Shown here one piece after another: positions 35,576 through 47,101 of a DNA stretch of 64,000 bases. The position numbers and the translations under genes were made by a program. The DNA is from Augochlora pura (taxonomy: Eukaryota > Arthropoda > Insecta > Hymenoptera > Halictidae): contig NC_135780.1 of the NCBI RefSeq assembly GCF_028453695.1, positions 1,798,001 to 1,862,000 on the forward strand, written 5' to 3'. Numbering within the stretch: the first letter of the stretch is position 1; each line of letters starts with the position of its first letter. A model generated the notes under the pieces. It searched no databases, had not been told where the DNA came from, and saw nothing but the letters and a program-made list of their open reading frames with translations.

Positions 35576-36954
35576 AATAATTCATTTCAAAAATTAGTTC
35601 CCTACGATTTTCATTAATTGCTGTTCGTAACGTTATATATACAATAATTACAGTTTTATATGAGTTGTATATCCATAAAAAAAAGAACATTTCATCATAG
35701 TATAGAGAATGCAAAATTGACTTTTGGCCATGGATCGCTGCATCCTCTGATTATTGGGCGACCCGAGCCGACACGAGTCTCGTTCCCGCCCAGATCCAAA
35801 TTAATTCTTCGCCGTCCGTAATCCGCGCCGTCGCAGGACTCCGCTCGAAAATGTTCTTCCGGCCCCCGATCTCTTCTCGGTAAACAGGATCCGTTTCTCC
35901 CTCCCACCCCGCCGTCTCCCTCTCTCGTTTTTATTACTTTTGTATTCGGCCGATTAATGCGGCCGCTGCATCAAAGGGAGGGCCGCTCTGCCATCCTGTT
36001 ACCATTGTTCCGGCCGCTTTATGAAATGTCCGCGGCAAAGCAGCGGCCCGCGGCTGTTTGCGGAAGCCCATTAATATTCGCGACAAGGAATTTTTCTCGC
36101 TCGGGCCCCGAATCCTCTTCTCGTAGAAACGACGCCGCTCTCTCGCCCCCTTGCCGCCACCCACGCTGTCGCGGAACCTGTGCCCGCAATTTCAGACTAT
36201 TTCGTAAAGCGGACGAATTTCGTGGAAATTTGGTCGTTCTGTAAAATTGCCTTAAATGGAAAACTAAAGGCCGATTGAGATGGTCAAAACTGCCCCTGGA
36301 GGTTTTTCAATGAGTCATATACCGTTCGATAGCTGACCAATAAAAATTCATCTGTGCAAAATTTTAACCCTGTAACTTGTCCGCGAGGGTAGTTACAGAG
36401 TAAATTAGATCTCGCGGTTCTCCGGCATTTTTCCCCCTTTAGCGGCTTTTTAAAATTTTGAAAAAATTGTGACTTATTTTGGACACCAAGCCGCATGTTA
36501 TAGAATTTTTTCAGATTTCTCAGTTGCAAGCTGTGATTATTCAACAATGAAAAACCAAAAAATAATCGGAAAATTGAAGATTTCTCGAAAACTAAAATAT
36601 TAACTATTTTTATATTAATTCCCCGATAAGGTACTATCGCGGCTCGTGTGCCCAATTTTTCTCAGACTTTTTGCTCGCCTGCAACATTGTTAAAAAAAAG
36701 AATGAAAACCGAATGTGTCGATGTTTTTTGCTCTCAGAAAGAAACTACTACTTGTCTAGTTTACCGCAAGTGTGGATTAAGTAATTTTAAACGTTATTGC
36801 ACCGAAGCAGACAATTTTTAACCTAGAAAATGCGATTTAATGTATTACGCGATGCGACAATTTTTTATTGTCTTGCAGTTTACCGCACTTCTAAGAAATA
36901 TTCGTGCCAATGGTATACGAAAGATGCGTTTGAGCGTCTCTCACCAGCAAAGTA
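35576..36954. other. non-coding DNA, GC-rich then AT-rich
   Basis: A minus-strand frame of 123 codons at 36284-36655 shows no domain or codon bias. Nothing else was recognised. Confidence 0.5.
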
Positions 36955-37203
36955 ATAACCCCTTGCACTATAATAACGATTCATACTCGTGATAATGATT
37001 CCATGCAAGATAGCATATATAAATGTTATTAATTTCTTCTACATCGAAATCAAATTGAATTTTTCTAATATAAAGCCTGGCAACAGAAGTAAATCAAGAC
37101 ACGTCAAGAAAGAAAAATTATCTGGTCCTATTAAAGAAAATATTAAGGGGAAGTTAATACTAATCAACGCAACGTGAAAAGAAGGCGTAGTGCAATGGGT
37201 TAA
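36955..37203 (+). mobile_element. TTAA-MITE family B
   Basis: CCCCTTGCACTATAATAACG after ATAA, ending GGCGTAGTGCAATGGGTTAA. The palindrome is degenerate (ACGATTCATACTCGT). It is 249 bp. Confidence 0.87.
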
Positions 37204-37305
37204 TAGTTGATAATTATAAACGACAATCACCAAATTAAGATTTAGATGTAGTTTCTGCGATAGTGAAATGTGTCCAACGCGCACCTTTTTCTAATTTACA
37301 TTCTT

Positions 37306-37547
37306 TTAACACGTTAAGAGCTGTCAATCGACCACTAAAATACCCACATAGTTAAAGCAAGTTAATTAATCAAAGCGAAACTAGACAGTTAATATTTATC
37401 ATAAGGGGTGATATTAGAACACGGTCGCATTCGAAACATTCTAGTCAAATTGAATTTGTTCAAATACATTACAATAAAAATGAATTTTTGAGATTAATCA
37501 AAAATTGTGTCACCCATATTTCGGTGACGCGGCGCTGAATGTGTTAA
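37306..37547. mobile_element. TTAA-MITE related to family D
   Basis: TTAACACGTTAAGAGCTGTC to GCGGCGCTGAATGTGTTAA, 242 bp. The terminal repeats are only partly matched, but size and CAC start agree with family D. Confidence 0.65.
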
Positions 37548-38184
37548 GTGCACTGCAAGCGTAAATGTACGACGCTGTTGCACCAGTCCATCATATCGGC
37601 AGCGTGCTATTTATCGGCAGCATCGAGCTTTTCACGTCGCGATCGCCACGCGAACGCTTGCTCCGCGAGGCGCGGAGTCAACGGGGAAGATCGTCGCCGC
37701 GTAGAACATTCCGCGAGTTTCGTCAAAGTATGAATTAAGGGCGGGAATTGGGGGTTACGCGTGACGCGGCGGAGAGCCATTAAAACGTTTCTAAAAGTCG
37801 GGCGAGCACAAACCGGCCATGACAATCCTCTTTCAACGCAGCTCGGTGGCCAGAGTCCTCGCGATGCATCCTTCACAGAGCGGTTGAATAGAGCCGGCTA
37901 TTCAGCCGTCTTCTGCTTCACTGGAAATTCGTTAACGCTGCACACGGGCGGGCGTCCGCGCGCGCCGCGCCGCGCCTCGGTCCATTTTCCGAAAGAAGAG
38001 ACCCGAGAGAGATACACCGGTAGTGTCACAATGGCTGTCCAGCTCACTCCACTAACCCACATACCGTCGGAGCCGCGTTTTCTAAGAGGTCGCCGCGAAT
38101 TATTTTCAACGTTTACGATATCCGTGTCCCTTCGCCGTTTGGCCAGGATGGACGGTAACGACGCTGCTTCCGTTTCTGTTTCAG

Positions 38185-38339
38185 CGAAACTGGACCGCGC
38201 CTCGAAGGAGACGTGCAGCGGCGCGAACGCGATCGGCGGCGGCCGTCTGCTGCTCGTGGTGAGCCTTCTGGTCCTGGGCGGGCTGCTCAACCAGAGGATC
38301 GGCGTGCTTCCCCTGTTCGACGCCAGAGGCTTCGTCTAG
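38185..38339 (+). CDS. candidate 3'-terminal coding exon, hydrophobic C-terminus, unrecognised
   Basis: A good acceptor (CCGTTTCTGTTTCAG, ending at 38184) opens a frame that runs to TAG at 38337-38339. Codon third positions are strongly G or C, as in the ace-1 exons. The peptide contains ASKETCSGANAIGGG, then a hydrophobic run LLLVVSLLVLGGLL, then NQRIGVLPLFDARGFV. That resembles a single membrane segment, or less well a GPI-anchor signal, since the polar tail is unusual for one. I do not recognise the family and found no convincing upstream exon. The sequence after the stop is GC-rich with GA microsatellites, as a 3' UTR might be. The alternative is a chance open frame in GC-rich DNA, or a 5' exon with a small upstream ORF, because a GTAAGT donor lies at 39371. 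Confidence 0.35.
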
Positions 38340-38854
38340 CTCCTGCGTCCGGTGGTCCGGACCGTCCTCGATCGTTGAGGGAACCAAGGTTTTTCAGCTG
38401 GAACGCGAGACGAAAGCAGCCCGGATCGGGAGACGCGCGCGGAACGGACGAGGACGCGAGAGCACGGACAAAAAAGCCAGAAAGAACGGCGAAGAGATAG
38501 AGAAAGAAAGCGAGAGAGAGAGAGAGAGAGAGAAAGAGAGATAGAGAGTGCGTGTGTGTGTGTGTGTGAAAGAGACGAAAGCGAGGGAAACGAACAAGCA
38601 AGAAGAGAAGAAGAGAGGGTGCTGTTAGGAACGAACGAACGATCGACGAGGGTCTTCGGGAACACGGTGGCAACGGGTCCACGGGAACGTTGTCGCCGCC
38701 ATCGACACGCGAGGAGACACCGAGAACCACGGGGAAGCAACAAACGAACGGAACAAATGAACAAAACAAAGAAAAACAGACATATCAACGCGCTCTCGGG
38801 AGATGGGTGCGCTCGATCGGTCGCGCGGTCGACGCGACGGTTTCCGCTTACCGG

Positions 38855-38906
<52 letters not shown>

Positions 38907-39371
38907 AAGAGAGAGAGAATGTGAGAGAGAGAGAGATAGGTTCCGCTCGCGGACCGACGCGACGGATCCACGGCAAAGATCCGCGGTGTCGAGCGGAAAC
39001 GCGCACTAGAAACTCTGTGCTAGCTAGCTAACCCGGCCGGGAGACTCGAGGATCTCCTTGGACCCTAGCGTCGCCAAGTGCTGGCTCACTTTTCTTTGTC
39101 TCCCTTGTTTTTCTATTCCCTTTCGTTTCTATTCTACGAGTTTCTCTTCCGCCCCGTTCCGAACAGAGAGCTCCGAGAGCGCGACGCGACGCGACGCGAC
39201 GCGGCTCCGATCGACGAGCCTCCGACCCCGCGCAACTGGATCCTGGATCATCGAGCGTGACGACGATCGGTGGCGACATAACCAGACATAACCTGAAGTA
39301 CACACGCGCGAACGTTCGAACCCCCGGGGTAGAACGACGGTAGTGGCTCCATCGGTGAACGAGCGCCTGGT
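38340..39371 (+). other. GC-rich tract after the candidate exon, possibly transcribed
   Basis: The tract holds GA microsatellites (about 38513-38548 and 38860-38937), a GT run near 38550-38570, and several CG-rich repeats such as GCGACGCGAC near 39180. It ends near GCCTGGTAAGTAG, a strong splice-donor sequence. It could be a 3' UTR of the exon at 38185 or part of a 5' untranslated exon. No coding frame is convincing. Confidence 0.25.
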
Positions 39372-39538
39372 AAGTAGACTGCGGACGTTTCTGCGAATTT
39401 CTATCCTCTTTCGCCGGCCAGGCCGTTTCTTCACAGTCTAGTCCCCTGCGCGAGCATTCGAGTCTTTGATCCGCCAGCGCGTGGTGGACATGGGCCTCTG
39501 ACAGCAGAGATGGGCGACTATTTCGACCAGCTAGGTTA

Positions 39539-39620
39539 TTAGCCCCTTGCCCTGCGACTGCTTTCGTAGCTACGTGGACATTAACACATGCTTGTCGTTA
39601 ATAAATTCTTACGTCGGACA
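39539..39620. mobile_element. one-sided family B MITE remnant
   Basis: TTAGCCCCTTGCCCTGCGAC followed by ATTAACACATGCTTG and TTAATAAATTCTTACG resembles the right-hand arm of B elements. The other end is not found. Confidence 0.45.
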
Positions 39621-40428
39621 GACCATAGAGATTCAATGCTTCGCCGTCGTCCTTTGCTTTGACACTCGAACCGCGAATCGTACCGAAAATCTAACTCGCT
39701 GTGCTTGAGATTGTTTTTCAACTTTATTTTTTAATTTCGTTCGTAGTATCTTTCAACGTACTCTTTCGAGATAAATTAGTTCGGGCTTTAATAAACCGTA
39801 TGCAAATTTAAATTGGTTATCAGAAATTTGATATTTAAATAGCAACTTTTTAGACGCTGCATTCGAATTAGTCCGACCTCCGCTGTCCAAGTATTAATGT
39901 TGAAATATTCGCCACGAGAAGACAGATTTTTCTCTCGGTTTTGAAAGACGCGAAAATGTCCGTATCAGATATATCATCTTCCATGTCTTTGTAACGTGTC
40001 TTACATGATACTGTAGGGCAACGGGTCTATTATAGAATCTCCAGATCGTCCACAGTATCGGCATTATTTCAGCAAAGAGCGGAACAGATTTTTGTTCGTG
40101 TTGCTGTCTTCTGACTAATCGCAGATCACGATTTCGTTCAAAGAGCTATTAAGCGGGCGCGTTAATTTTCAATGCTTGGTAGGTTTAGCGTAAAACTCTG
40201 ATAAAACCGTTGTGTCTCTGTTGACTCAAGCTCAGACAATGGACAGCGTTAATGCGTACCAATAAATGCACTAGACGAAATTGAAACGACGACGTACAGT
40301 CGTAAAATTTTTTACTGGAATGTCGCTAAGCTTCGAGCAAATCGAACGTTCTCTTGGTTTAAATGCGTGTAATATGAGGCAAAAATCGCGAATGCCAGTG
40401 CACTCGAGAAATGCACTTGCTTCTCGTT
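39621..40428. other. AT-moderate non-coding DNA
   Basis: No gene, repeat or mobile-element end recognised. Confidence 0.6.
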
Positions 40429-40679
40429 TTAACCCCTTGCACTACGATTCTTTTAACGTCCCGTTGATAAACAATTATTTATCCTTAATATTTTTAATAA
40501 AAGTACCAGACAACTCTTGTTCCTTTCATCGTCTTTACGTATTTTTGTTTCGAAGCTTTGGCAACAGAAGAATTTATTTTTGTTTCAATCCAGAAGAAAT
40601 TGATAATATTCATGTTTAGTAGACCTTGTACGGAACCTGTGTCACGAGTCTGACTCGTTACAATAGTGCAAGGGGTTAA
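40429..40679 (-). mobile_element. TTAA-MITE family B
   Basis: TTAACCCCTTGCACTACGAT to CAATAGTGCAAGGGGTTAA with ACGAGTCTGACTCGT near the right end. It is 251 bp and nearly consensus. Confidence 0.92.
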
Positions 40680-41476
40680 ATTGACAAATGTTCGGAAAAG
40701 TGTCCGATTGCATCGGAGGAGATTTTAAATGTTAATCGAGTTTAATCGCAGCCCAACTCTGCTCGCTCGGCACAGCGATAGAAAAGTTACTAGATTTGGA
40801 TCAGACAGTGTCCTCTACTGCCTAAAATCAACAGTGTTCCAAATCTGATCGTCGGAGAGGGATCGCTCCAGGTCCAGCAAACGCGAAAATGATCACGAAA
40901 TTATATTATACTCGTTCCAGCGATAGTAGAAAGTTCCTCTGATCGGCGTCGGTTCGAGAACACCGTCTTCCTGGTTAAGAAGCTTAACAGTTCCTAACTC
41001 GCCGGGCACGCGATTCCTTTCGGGATACAAATTTATTGGCACTCCGAACCGATCCAAATCAATTGCTATTGAACATAATAAATTCGGTAATTTTCAGGCC
41101 TCCGAGATTTCACAGTCTAATTACCCGATTGCGGATTTTGTGCATTTGCAATAAAACTGGACAAATTAACGTCCTCTATGGACCGAATTTTTTCCGTTGT
41201 TTTGTATCTGCAAACAACTTACGAGGCATTTACCTCAATGTTTCAGGTTGATGGAACTGACACCCATCAATATTGTTATTGCTTATCTCAGAGACCTTGT
41301 ATAATTAAAACGCACGCATCATCTTCCAAAGAAAACTAAAATTATTTGATAAAATGTCGATACATTGTCATGTGACCACGAAGTTACACGGGCTTGTAGA
41401 GGGTTAAACGAAAAATACCGAGAACGTTTATACAATTCGAAAATATCATTGCTTCACTGTCAACTTGTTAGAACGA
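40680..41476. other. non-coding DNA
   Basis: No supportable gene. It contains one TCACAGTCTAATTA motif (41110-41123). Confidence 0.6.
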
Positions 41477-41725
41477 TTAACACATCCCGTGCCACGTGTA
41501 CTATCGATGGTACACGCTTGCATGGTCGTTCAATGGGCTAAAAAATAGTTTATAACAAATCTAGGATTAAAGAATTAATTTCACCGCAAGAATGGATCGT
41601 AATGAATTTGTTTTATTATTATATACGTTTATTAATAATCACAGATAGTATAGCAAGTTTTAGTAGAATCACAAACGACTAGAGGGAAGAGTTGAGTAAA
41701 AATAGCTCGGCATGCAACGTGTTAA
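41477..41725. mobile_element. TTAA-MITE family D, copy 2
   Basis: TTAACACATCCCGTGCCACG to CTCGGCATGCAACGTGTTAA. The inner hairpin is GTGTACTATCGATGGTACAC. It is 249 bp. Confidence 0.85.
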
Positions 41726-41772
41726 AAAAAAAAAAAACAGATAAATGTCTATGAAGTTTCTACAGATCGTAA

Positions 41773-42024
41773 TTAACCCCTTGCACTATAACAACGAGTC
41801 AGACTCGTGACAAAGAATTTGCGCAAGATCTCCTCGATATAAATATTATTAATTTCTTCTAAATGGAAATAAAATTGAATACTTCTAGCGGGCAAAGACT
41901 AGAAATAAATGTGCATAAAGACAATAAAAGAAACGAAAATTGTCTGGTCCTATTATTAAAAATATTAAGGACGAATAAGTGCTAATCAACGCACCATAAA
42001 ATGAGTCATAGTGCGAGGGGTTAA
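41773..42024 (+). mobile_element. TTAA-MITE family B, uninterrupted
   Basis: TTAACCCCTTGCACTATAAC with the perfect ACGAGTCAGACTCGT, ending AGTCATAGTGCGAGGGGTTAA. It is 252 bp and a useful reference for the nested copies. Confidence 0.92.
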
Positions 42025-44273
42025 CGAAGACAATTCTTACTTTACGTAAAAATAAGCAGCCCACTTGTTTCGCCTTGATGCCAGCTAGGAAAGAAATCAA
42101 AATTGATAAACTCTTTGAAGTGAACTCTCAAATAGAGCGAACACGTTAAAGCGAGGGGTTCAAAGATGCTTGGCAGCATGAAATGCTGAAAGTATTTTCC
42201 CCAATTTAACAGAGTCGATCGCAGCTTCTTCCACAAATTGGTTCGCGAGTGTTCGCGTTAAAGTTAGCCGAGCAACGGATAAAAATTACAGTCGCCGTTT
42301 TAAGAGGAGCCATCGTCGTCGCTTCGTAATTTCTCTTATCTGCCGCCGCCACGGCTTTCCCGGCCACATGCCCGTGGAAACCGTAATCTCCGAATCTTAT
42401 CGCGATTTTTACAGCCTTCCCCCGGCCCCCCGCTTTTCCCCCCCCCCCCCCCGCCGAAATCGAATTTCGACGCGTGGCCGCCGCCGATAGCCGAGGCACG
42501 GATTAAATTTAATCGAAGCTTAATTCTTCTCACGTACACGCTATTTTTATTCGGTTCAAGGAAATTGTTGATTCCGACGAGCGGGCCGAGAGCCGTCCGT
42601 CTATCGGATTCAATATTTTTCGGGGAGAAAATAAAAAAAAAAAAAGGTTTCGTCGCCCCGGGAATATCGGGGTCCGCGTTTCGCTCCGCGCTTATACGAA
42701 AACGGCGAGCAACGCGTTACGAGCAATCCACGCGATATTAGCGGCGGATTATTCGAGCAAATAGTGGATTACTTATCCGAGGGGCTTGAACCTCTAATCA
42801 GAATCGAATTAAAGCTTCCCCGACCTCGAGAGTACGTTTGCTATCCCGACTAACTCGCGCGCCCGCGCGTACGCTATAGCCTGCGATCGTTCGAATAACA
42901 TCGTGCCGCGTCTCGAGGCGCGGGCCGCTCGTGCAATTTAGTTGATTAAAATCTTGTCTCTTGCACGCCGCGCCTTTCGCACGCGATTTTCGCGAGCTTG
43001 GTGCCCGGCGGAAATTCTGCAAAATTCGCTGGAACTCTTCGCGCCGCGACGGTCAAATACGATTCGAAGTCGAAAACAACTCGGATCGGTGGAACTCGTC
43101 GATTATGCGAGACATTCTTACGCACCGGTTTCCGAGACGGCAGACGATCGAATGCAATTTCGCCTATCGTTTCTTAAATAGAATAAACGTCCCCGACAAA
43201 TTGACGCCTCTCTCTCTTTAACATCGGATCTACGGGATAAAACGACAGGTTCGATACGTTCCAATTTATGCGTAGCGAGATTCGAAACACGCACTCGTAG
43301 AGAATTAGTTCGATAAAATTTGTTTCTTCGAGCGTGCATTGTTATAACGATCGCTGAAAATCGAAATAAATATATCTCTGTTATTTCTAATTCATTTCCA
43401 TTGATTTCTATTCTTATTTCCATGTCTTTTGAAAATGGTAAAATTTTGTCGAACCGCTTACGCTTCGATGACTAGAGTAAGCTGACTCGTGGTATTACGA
43501 ATTGTCGCCTGAGAATTTACAGAGATGTTCTCCCGATTAGCTAAAACCGCAAGATCCTGCGTAAGAAAGGGAAAGAGAGATCCTTTACACCGGGGAAAAA
43601 TAAATTGGCAGCTTAGGGACGCACGTGGGCATCGCAGGGTCGGGAAATCGGCGGGTCCATGAAACTCCGCAGTCTAATTACGGTCGCCGGGGGGAGGGGG
43701 AGAGGAGGAGGGGAGGGGAGGGGGAGGAGAAAGTTCCACGGGCCAGTCGACGACCGGTAGAACCCCGGGCTGATTAAATGATCGCGTTCGGATCCCGAGG
43801 ATCCTGCGGCATTTTTCCGTTTCAGGAGAAACGGCGAGGCGAGGCGAGGCGTTCCGGGCTGCACGTGGAATGTTTCAGGCTTCTAGCAGGTGGAGGGGGA
43901 GGGAGCAGGGGGTTGGGGTTGCGTCAGGGGTGGAGACCGATGTGGGTCACCGGATCGGGGGCTTTCATTTTATGGGCGGGATCGCCGTCGACCTGTACGT
44001 TATCGCGGGACGCACTCGTCCAGCAGATATATGAATATAGAATATCCAGGAGCCGGCAAGGATAATTCGAGCCGGCCGCGCGACCGTTGGAAAATTTAAT
44101 AAAACGGCCGGCCATTATCAGCGCGCGCCTGTTGGTCGTTCACCATTTCCTGGACGAAGACTCGTAGTCGACTTATAACCGTTCGCGCGCCTTTCACGCG
44201 ATCGACCAACATTCCGACGAAGGACACACGGCGTTTTGGTCGACGATGAACAACTGGCGGATCACTGCGTTTA
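42025..44273. other. GC-rich and mixed non-coding DNA
   Basis: A C homopolymer lies at about 42438-42452, an A run near 42630-42645 and G-rich tracts near 43690-43730 and 43890-43915. Overlapping arginine-rich frames exist but no gene is supported. Confidence 0.55.
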
Positions 44274-45210
44274 CAGTCAGTCCCATAAGTATTCGTACCC
44301 TCGTTGCTTATAAGAGAAATTTGTTGAAATCAAGGGACGCGTGTAAGATTTTGCAGTGAACTTTTTATTATGAATGAACACTTGTATAAATTTTATATAT
44401 ACCAAATTATAACGAAATTTATTAACCGATAACAAAATATATTGATTTTACTCCTCGTAGTACGTAATAACAGTCCACGAAAGTATTCGTACCAGTGTAG
44501 ATTCTGTCAAAAAATCGCATATTAAAGTAGCTTTTTTCCTTTATATTAATTTTCTAGTATTTAGTGGGTCCACCTTTATGCCTTATTATATCGTTTCATC
44601 GATTTGGCATACTTTCCACCAGTTTTAATGCGATATTTGGTTTAATACTATTCCGAACTTCCAAAATTTTGTTTTTTAGCATTTGTTTATTGAAAATTTC
44701 ATACTCGTGTAGTCTTTTATCTATTTCCGCCCAGTAATTTTCTATAGGATTTGTATCTGAACTCTGAGGAGGTGTATGTAAAAAATGAGGAACGTGGCAA
44801 AGTATCCACTCAAGAGCAATCTGAGCAGTATGCTTCGGGTCGTTGTCGCGTTGAAAATAGTAGTCACCTTCCAGACCAAGCTTAATCGCACTTGAGCGCA
44901 GATTTTCTTCGAGTATATTTTTATACTTTATCTTATCCAAAATTCCATCGATAAAGAAAAGTTTGCCCACTCAGGATGCCGCCATACAGCTCCACACCAT
45001 CACGGAGCCTCCGCCGTGCTTTACAGTTAGTTGTACATTTTTTAATTCTAGTTCTGTATTAGGCTTTCTCCAAACTTTTCCTCTTCCGTCACGTCTAAAA
45101 ATATTAAATAAGATAGTAAAAAGTTTGTTGCAAAATTTTACACGCATCCCTTGATTTCAACAGATTTCTCTTATAAGCAATGAAGGTACGAATACTTATG
45201 GGACTGACTG
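44274..45210 (-). mobile_element. deleted Tc1-type transposon
   Basis: The ends are inverted repeats beginning CAGTCAGTCCCATAAGTATT. The repeats extend through TTGCTTATAAGAGAAATTTG on the left and the matching complement on the right (roughly 55-80 bp). TA is duplicated at 44272-44273 and 45211-45212. At 937 bp it is well short of a full Tc1 element (about 1.6 kb). It keeps the distal part of the transposase gene on the minus strand. Confidence 0.93.
44596..45110 (-). pseudogene. Tc1 transposase, C-terminal part only
   Basis: The minus-strand translation shows RRDGRGKVWRKPNTELE, HGGGSVMVWSCMAAS, a stop, VGKLFFIDGILDKIKY, FQRDNDPKHTAQIALEW and DTNPIENYWAEIDKRL. Counting residues, 34 lie between the aspartate of QRD and the glutamate of PIEN, the D34E spacing of Tc1 transposases. 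The N-terminal DNA-binding domain is deleted and an in-frame stop sits after MAAS, so it cannot be active. The last 124 codons form one open frame. Confidence 0.92.
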
Positions 45211-45367
45211 TACGTCGGACACGAAAGTGCATTCGAAAGAGGTCGGTGTATTGGAATCATTAGCCTGTTTGCAATAGAACATATAACAGCTCGTGTTGAA
45301 GACAAGAACGTTCTCGATCCTCCTCGTCTTCGCTACGAAATTGCGAACCGGCAGTTTTTTTCCTTGT

Positions 45368-45524
45368 TTAACCCTTTGCACTATTACGTCTTTCGTAGCT
45401 ACGTTTGCTGTGATTGTCCTCGTTTACTTTTATACCCAGACTTCAATGACAGGTGATTCAAATTTGATTTCGATTTAATAAAAATGTTATTTTAGTAAAT
45501 CGTTATTAAAGTGCAAGGGGTTGA
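45368..45524 (-). mobile_element. family B TTAA-MITE, internally deleted
   Basis: TTAACCCTTTGCACTATTAC to ATTAAAGTGCAAGGGGTTGA in 157 bp. About 95 bp are missing, including the family palindrome. Confidence 0.75.
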
Positions 45525-45716
45525 CACTGAATATACCACCGCCAGCGAAACGACCGGTTTCACATTTATTACTTCACAATTACTAAATTTATAAAACTGC
45601 TTCCATTAGAAACTGTACATGTATTTCTTTATTCGAATCCGCACTGTCAAAAATTACGAAAAATTTTAGTCAATTCTATCTTGCGATTTTTATAAACCAA
45701 CGTTTGTTAGTCCTTT

Positions 45717-45969
45717 TTAAACCACCGTAGACTTAGCGTTATCTTGTTAACTGCGTACGACGAATATACATGTCACAAGGAAATGGCAATTTTACAAGAA
45801 AAATACTTCTCCTACGATTTAGTTTAAAATATTTATAAAACATATACATAAATTTCGCACAGTTTAGGGTAATTCTAGAACAACTGTTGACAAAACTATG
45901 CTCATTGCGATCGATAAAACGCATAACAAAATTTATCTTCAAAATAGATTGACGCAGCTAAGTGGTTAA
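45717..45969. mobile_element. possible TTAA element
   Basis: TTAAACCACCGTAGACTTAG at the left and CTAAGTGGTTAA at the right share CCAC and TTAG in inverted order and lie 253 bp apart, the usual MITE size. The match is short. The right end resembles the element ending at 136. Confidence 0.35.
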
Positions 45970-46539
45970 GCGTGTGAAGCCCTTACATAATTATTTAGCA
46001 ATATTTCACAAACATCGAGATAAGAACATATTCGTATAAAAGTGACAAGTTGCAGGAAATACCAGCATTTGTAATTTACAATACTTGCAGAAGAACGCAT
46101 TAACATTAAATGCCAATTCGATTAATATGCCATAGTTTCAATTTGCCATAGAACTTCACTCGGCTACGTGTTTTCTTAATTTTATTTGCATTTTGCTTCG
46201 CCATAGCAAGGAAGATTAAATCTAGATTCGTCCTCGTGTTTCTATGTGTGTCGACACGGGGGTGTAAGTACCATCGTTATGTAAGAGAAGGATCACGTGA
46301 TTCTACAGAATTTTCTAATTCAGCGTCATTAGAGTCGGCGAGGTCTGATTTAAAACCCCAATAACGGTGCGATTGTTGAGATTTACGACGTCAGAGAATA
46401 TAGAATCCCATTAACGCTGAGTTAAGGTCGTATCCGGGGCTCTGTAACAGGCGACAAGATTAAGCGAGGGGCTCGCGTTGTTTAAAGAAATAGCTAATAG
46501 ACCGACTGTATCATCTGGGGGAGACAGCTCCGTGATTTC
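45970..46539. other. AT-rich non-coding DNA
   Basis: No gene or repeat recognised. Confidence 0.6.
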
Positions 46540-47013
46540 TTAACCCCTCGCACTATGGCTCATTTCACGTTGCGTCGATTAACATTAACTTGTTCTTAAT
46601 ATTTTCCTTAATAGGACCGGATCATTTTTGTTTCTTGTACTGTCTTTATTTACTTTCGTTTCTACTCTTTGGTAATAGAAAAATTCAATCTGATTTCGAT
46701 GTAGAAGAAATTAACCCCTTGCGCTACGATTCCTTTCAAGCTGCGTTGCATTAGCATTTATTTACCCTCAATACTTTCCTTAATAGGGCCAGACAATTTT
46801 TGTTTCTTTTATTATCTTTATGCACTTTCGTTTTTAAACTTTGATAACAAAAGAATTTATTTTTATTTCACTATAATGGAAACTAATAATATGAATATTT
46901 ATTATAGCCTGCATGAAATCTGTATCACGAGTCTGACTCGTTATTATAATGCAACGGGTTAATAATATTTATATATAGTAGTTCTCTTGTGGAATCTCTA
47001 TCACGAGTCTGAC
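46540..47013 (-). mobile_element. family B TTAA-MITE, truncated, hosting another B
   Basis: Starts TTAACCCCTCGCACTATGGC and breaks off after CACGAGTCTGACTG, just inside its palindrome. A second B copy (46711-46962) is inserted at its TTAA. Confidence 0.85.
46711..46962 (-). mobile_element. TTAA-MITE family B (nested in B)
   Basis: TTAACCCCTTGCGCTACGAT to ATAATGCAACGGGTTAA, with ACGAGTCTGACTCGT near the right end. It is 252 bp. Confidence 0.9.
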
Positions 47014-47101
47014 TGTCGGAAAACAGAGCGGCGTAATTTCCAGTAATCGATCGGTATCGTCGGAGCATGGTCGAGAGGATCGGTCCGGTAATCTGGTCGA
47101 C

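Noticed and set aside
36284..36655. 123-codon minus-strand frame
   Set aside because: AT-rich, no domain, no codon bias, and no splice or start context.
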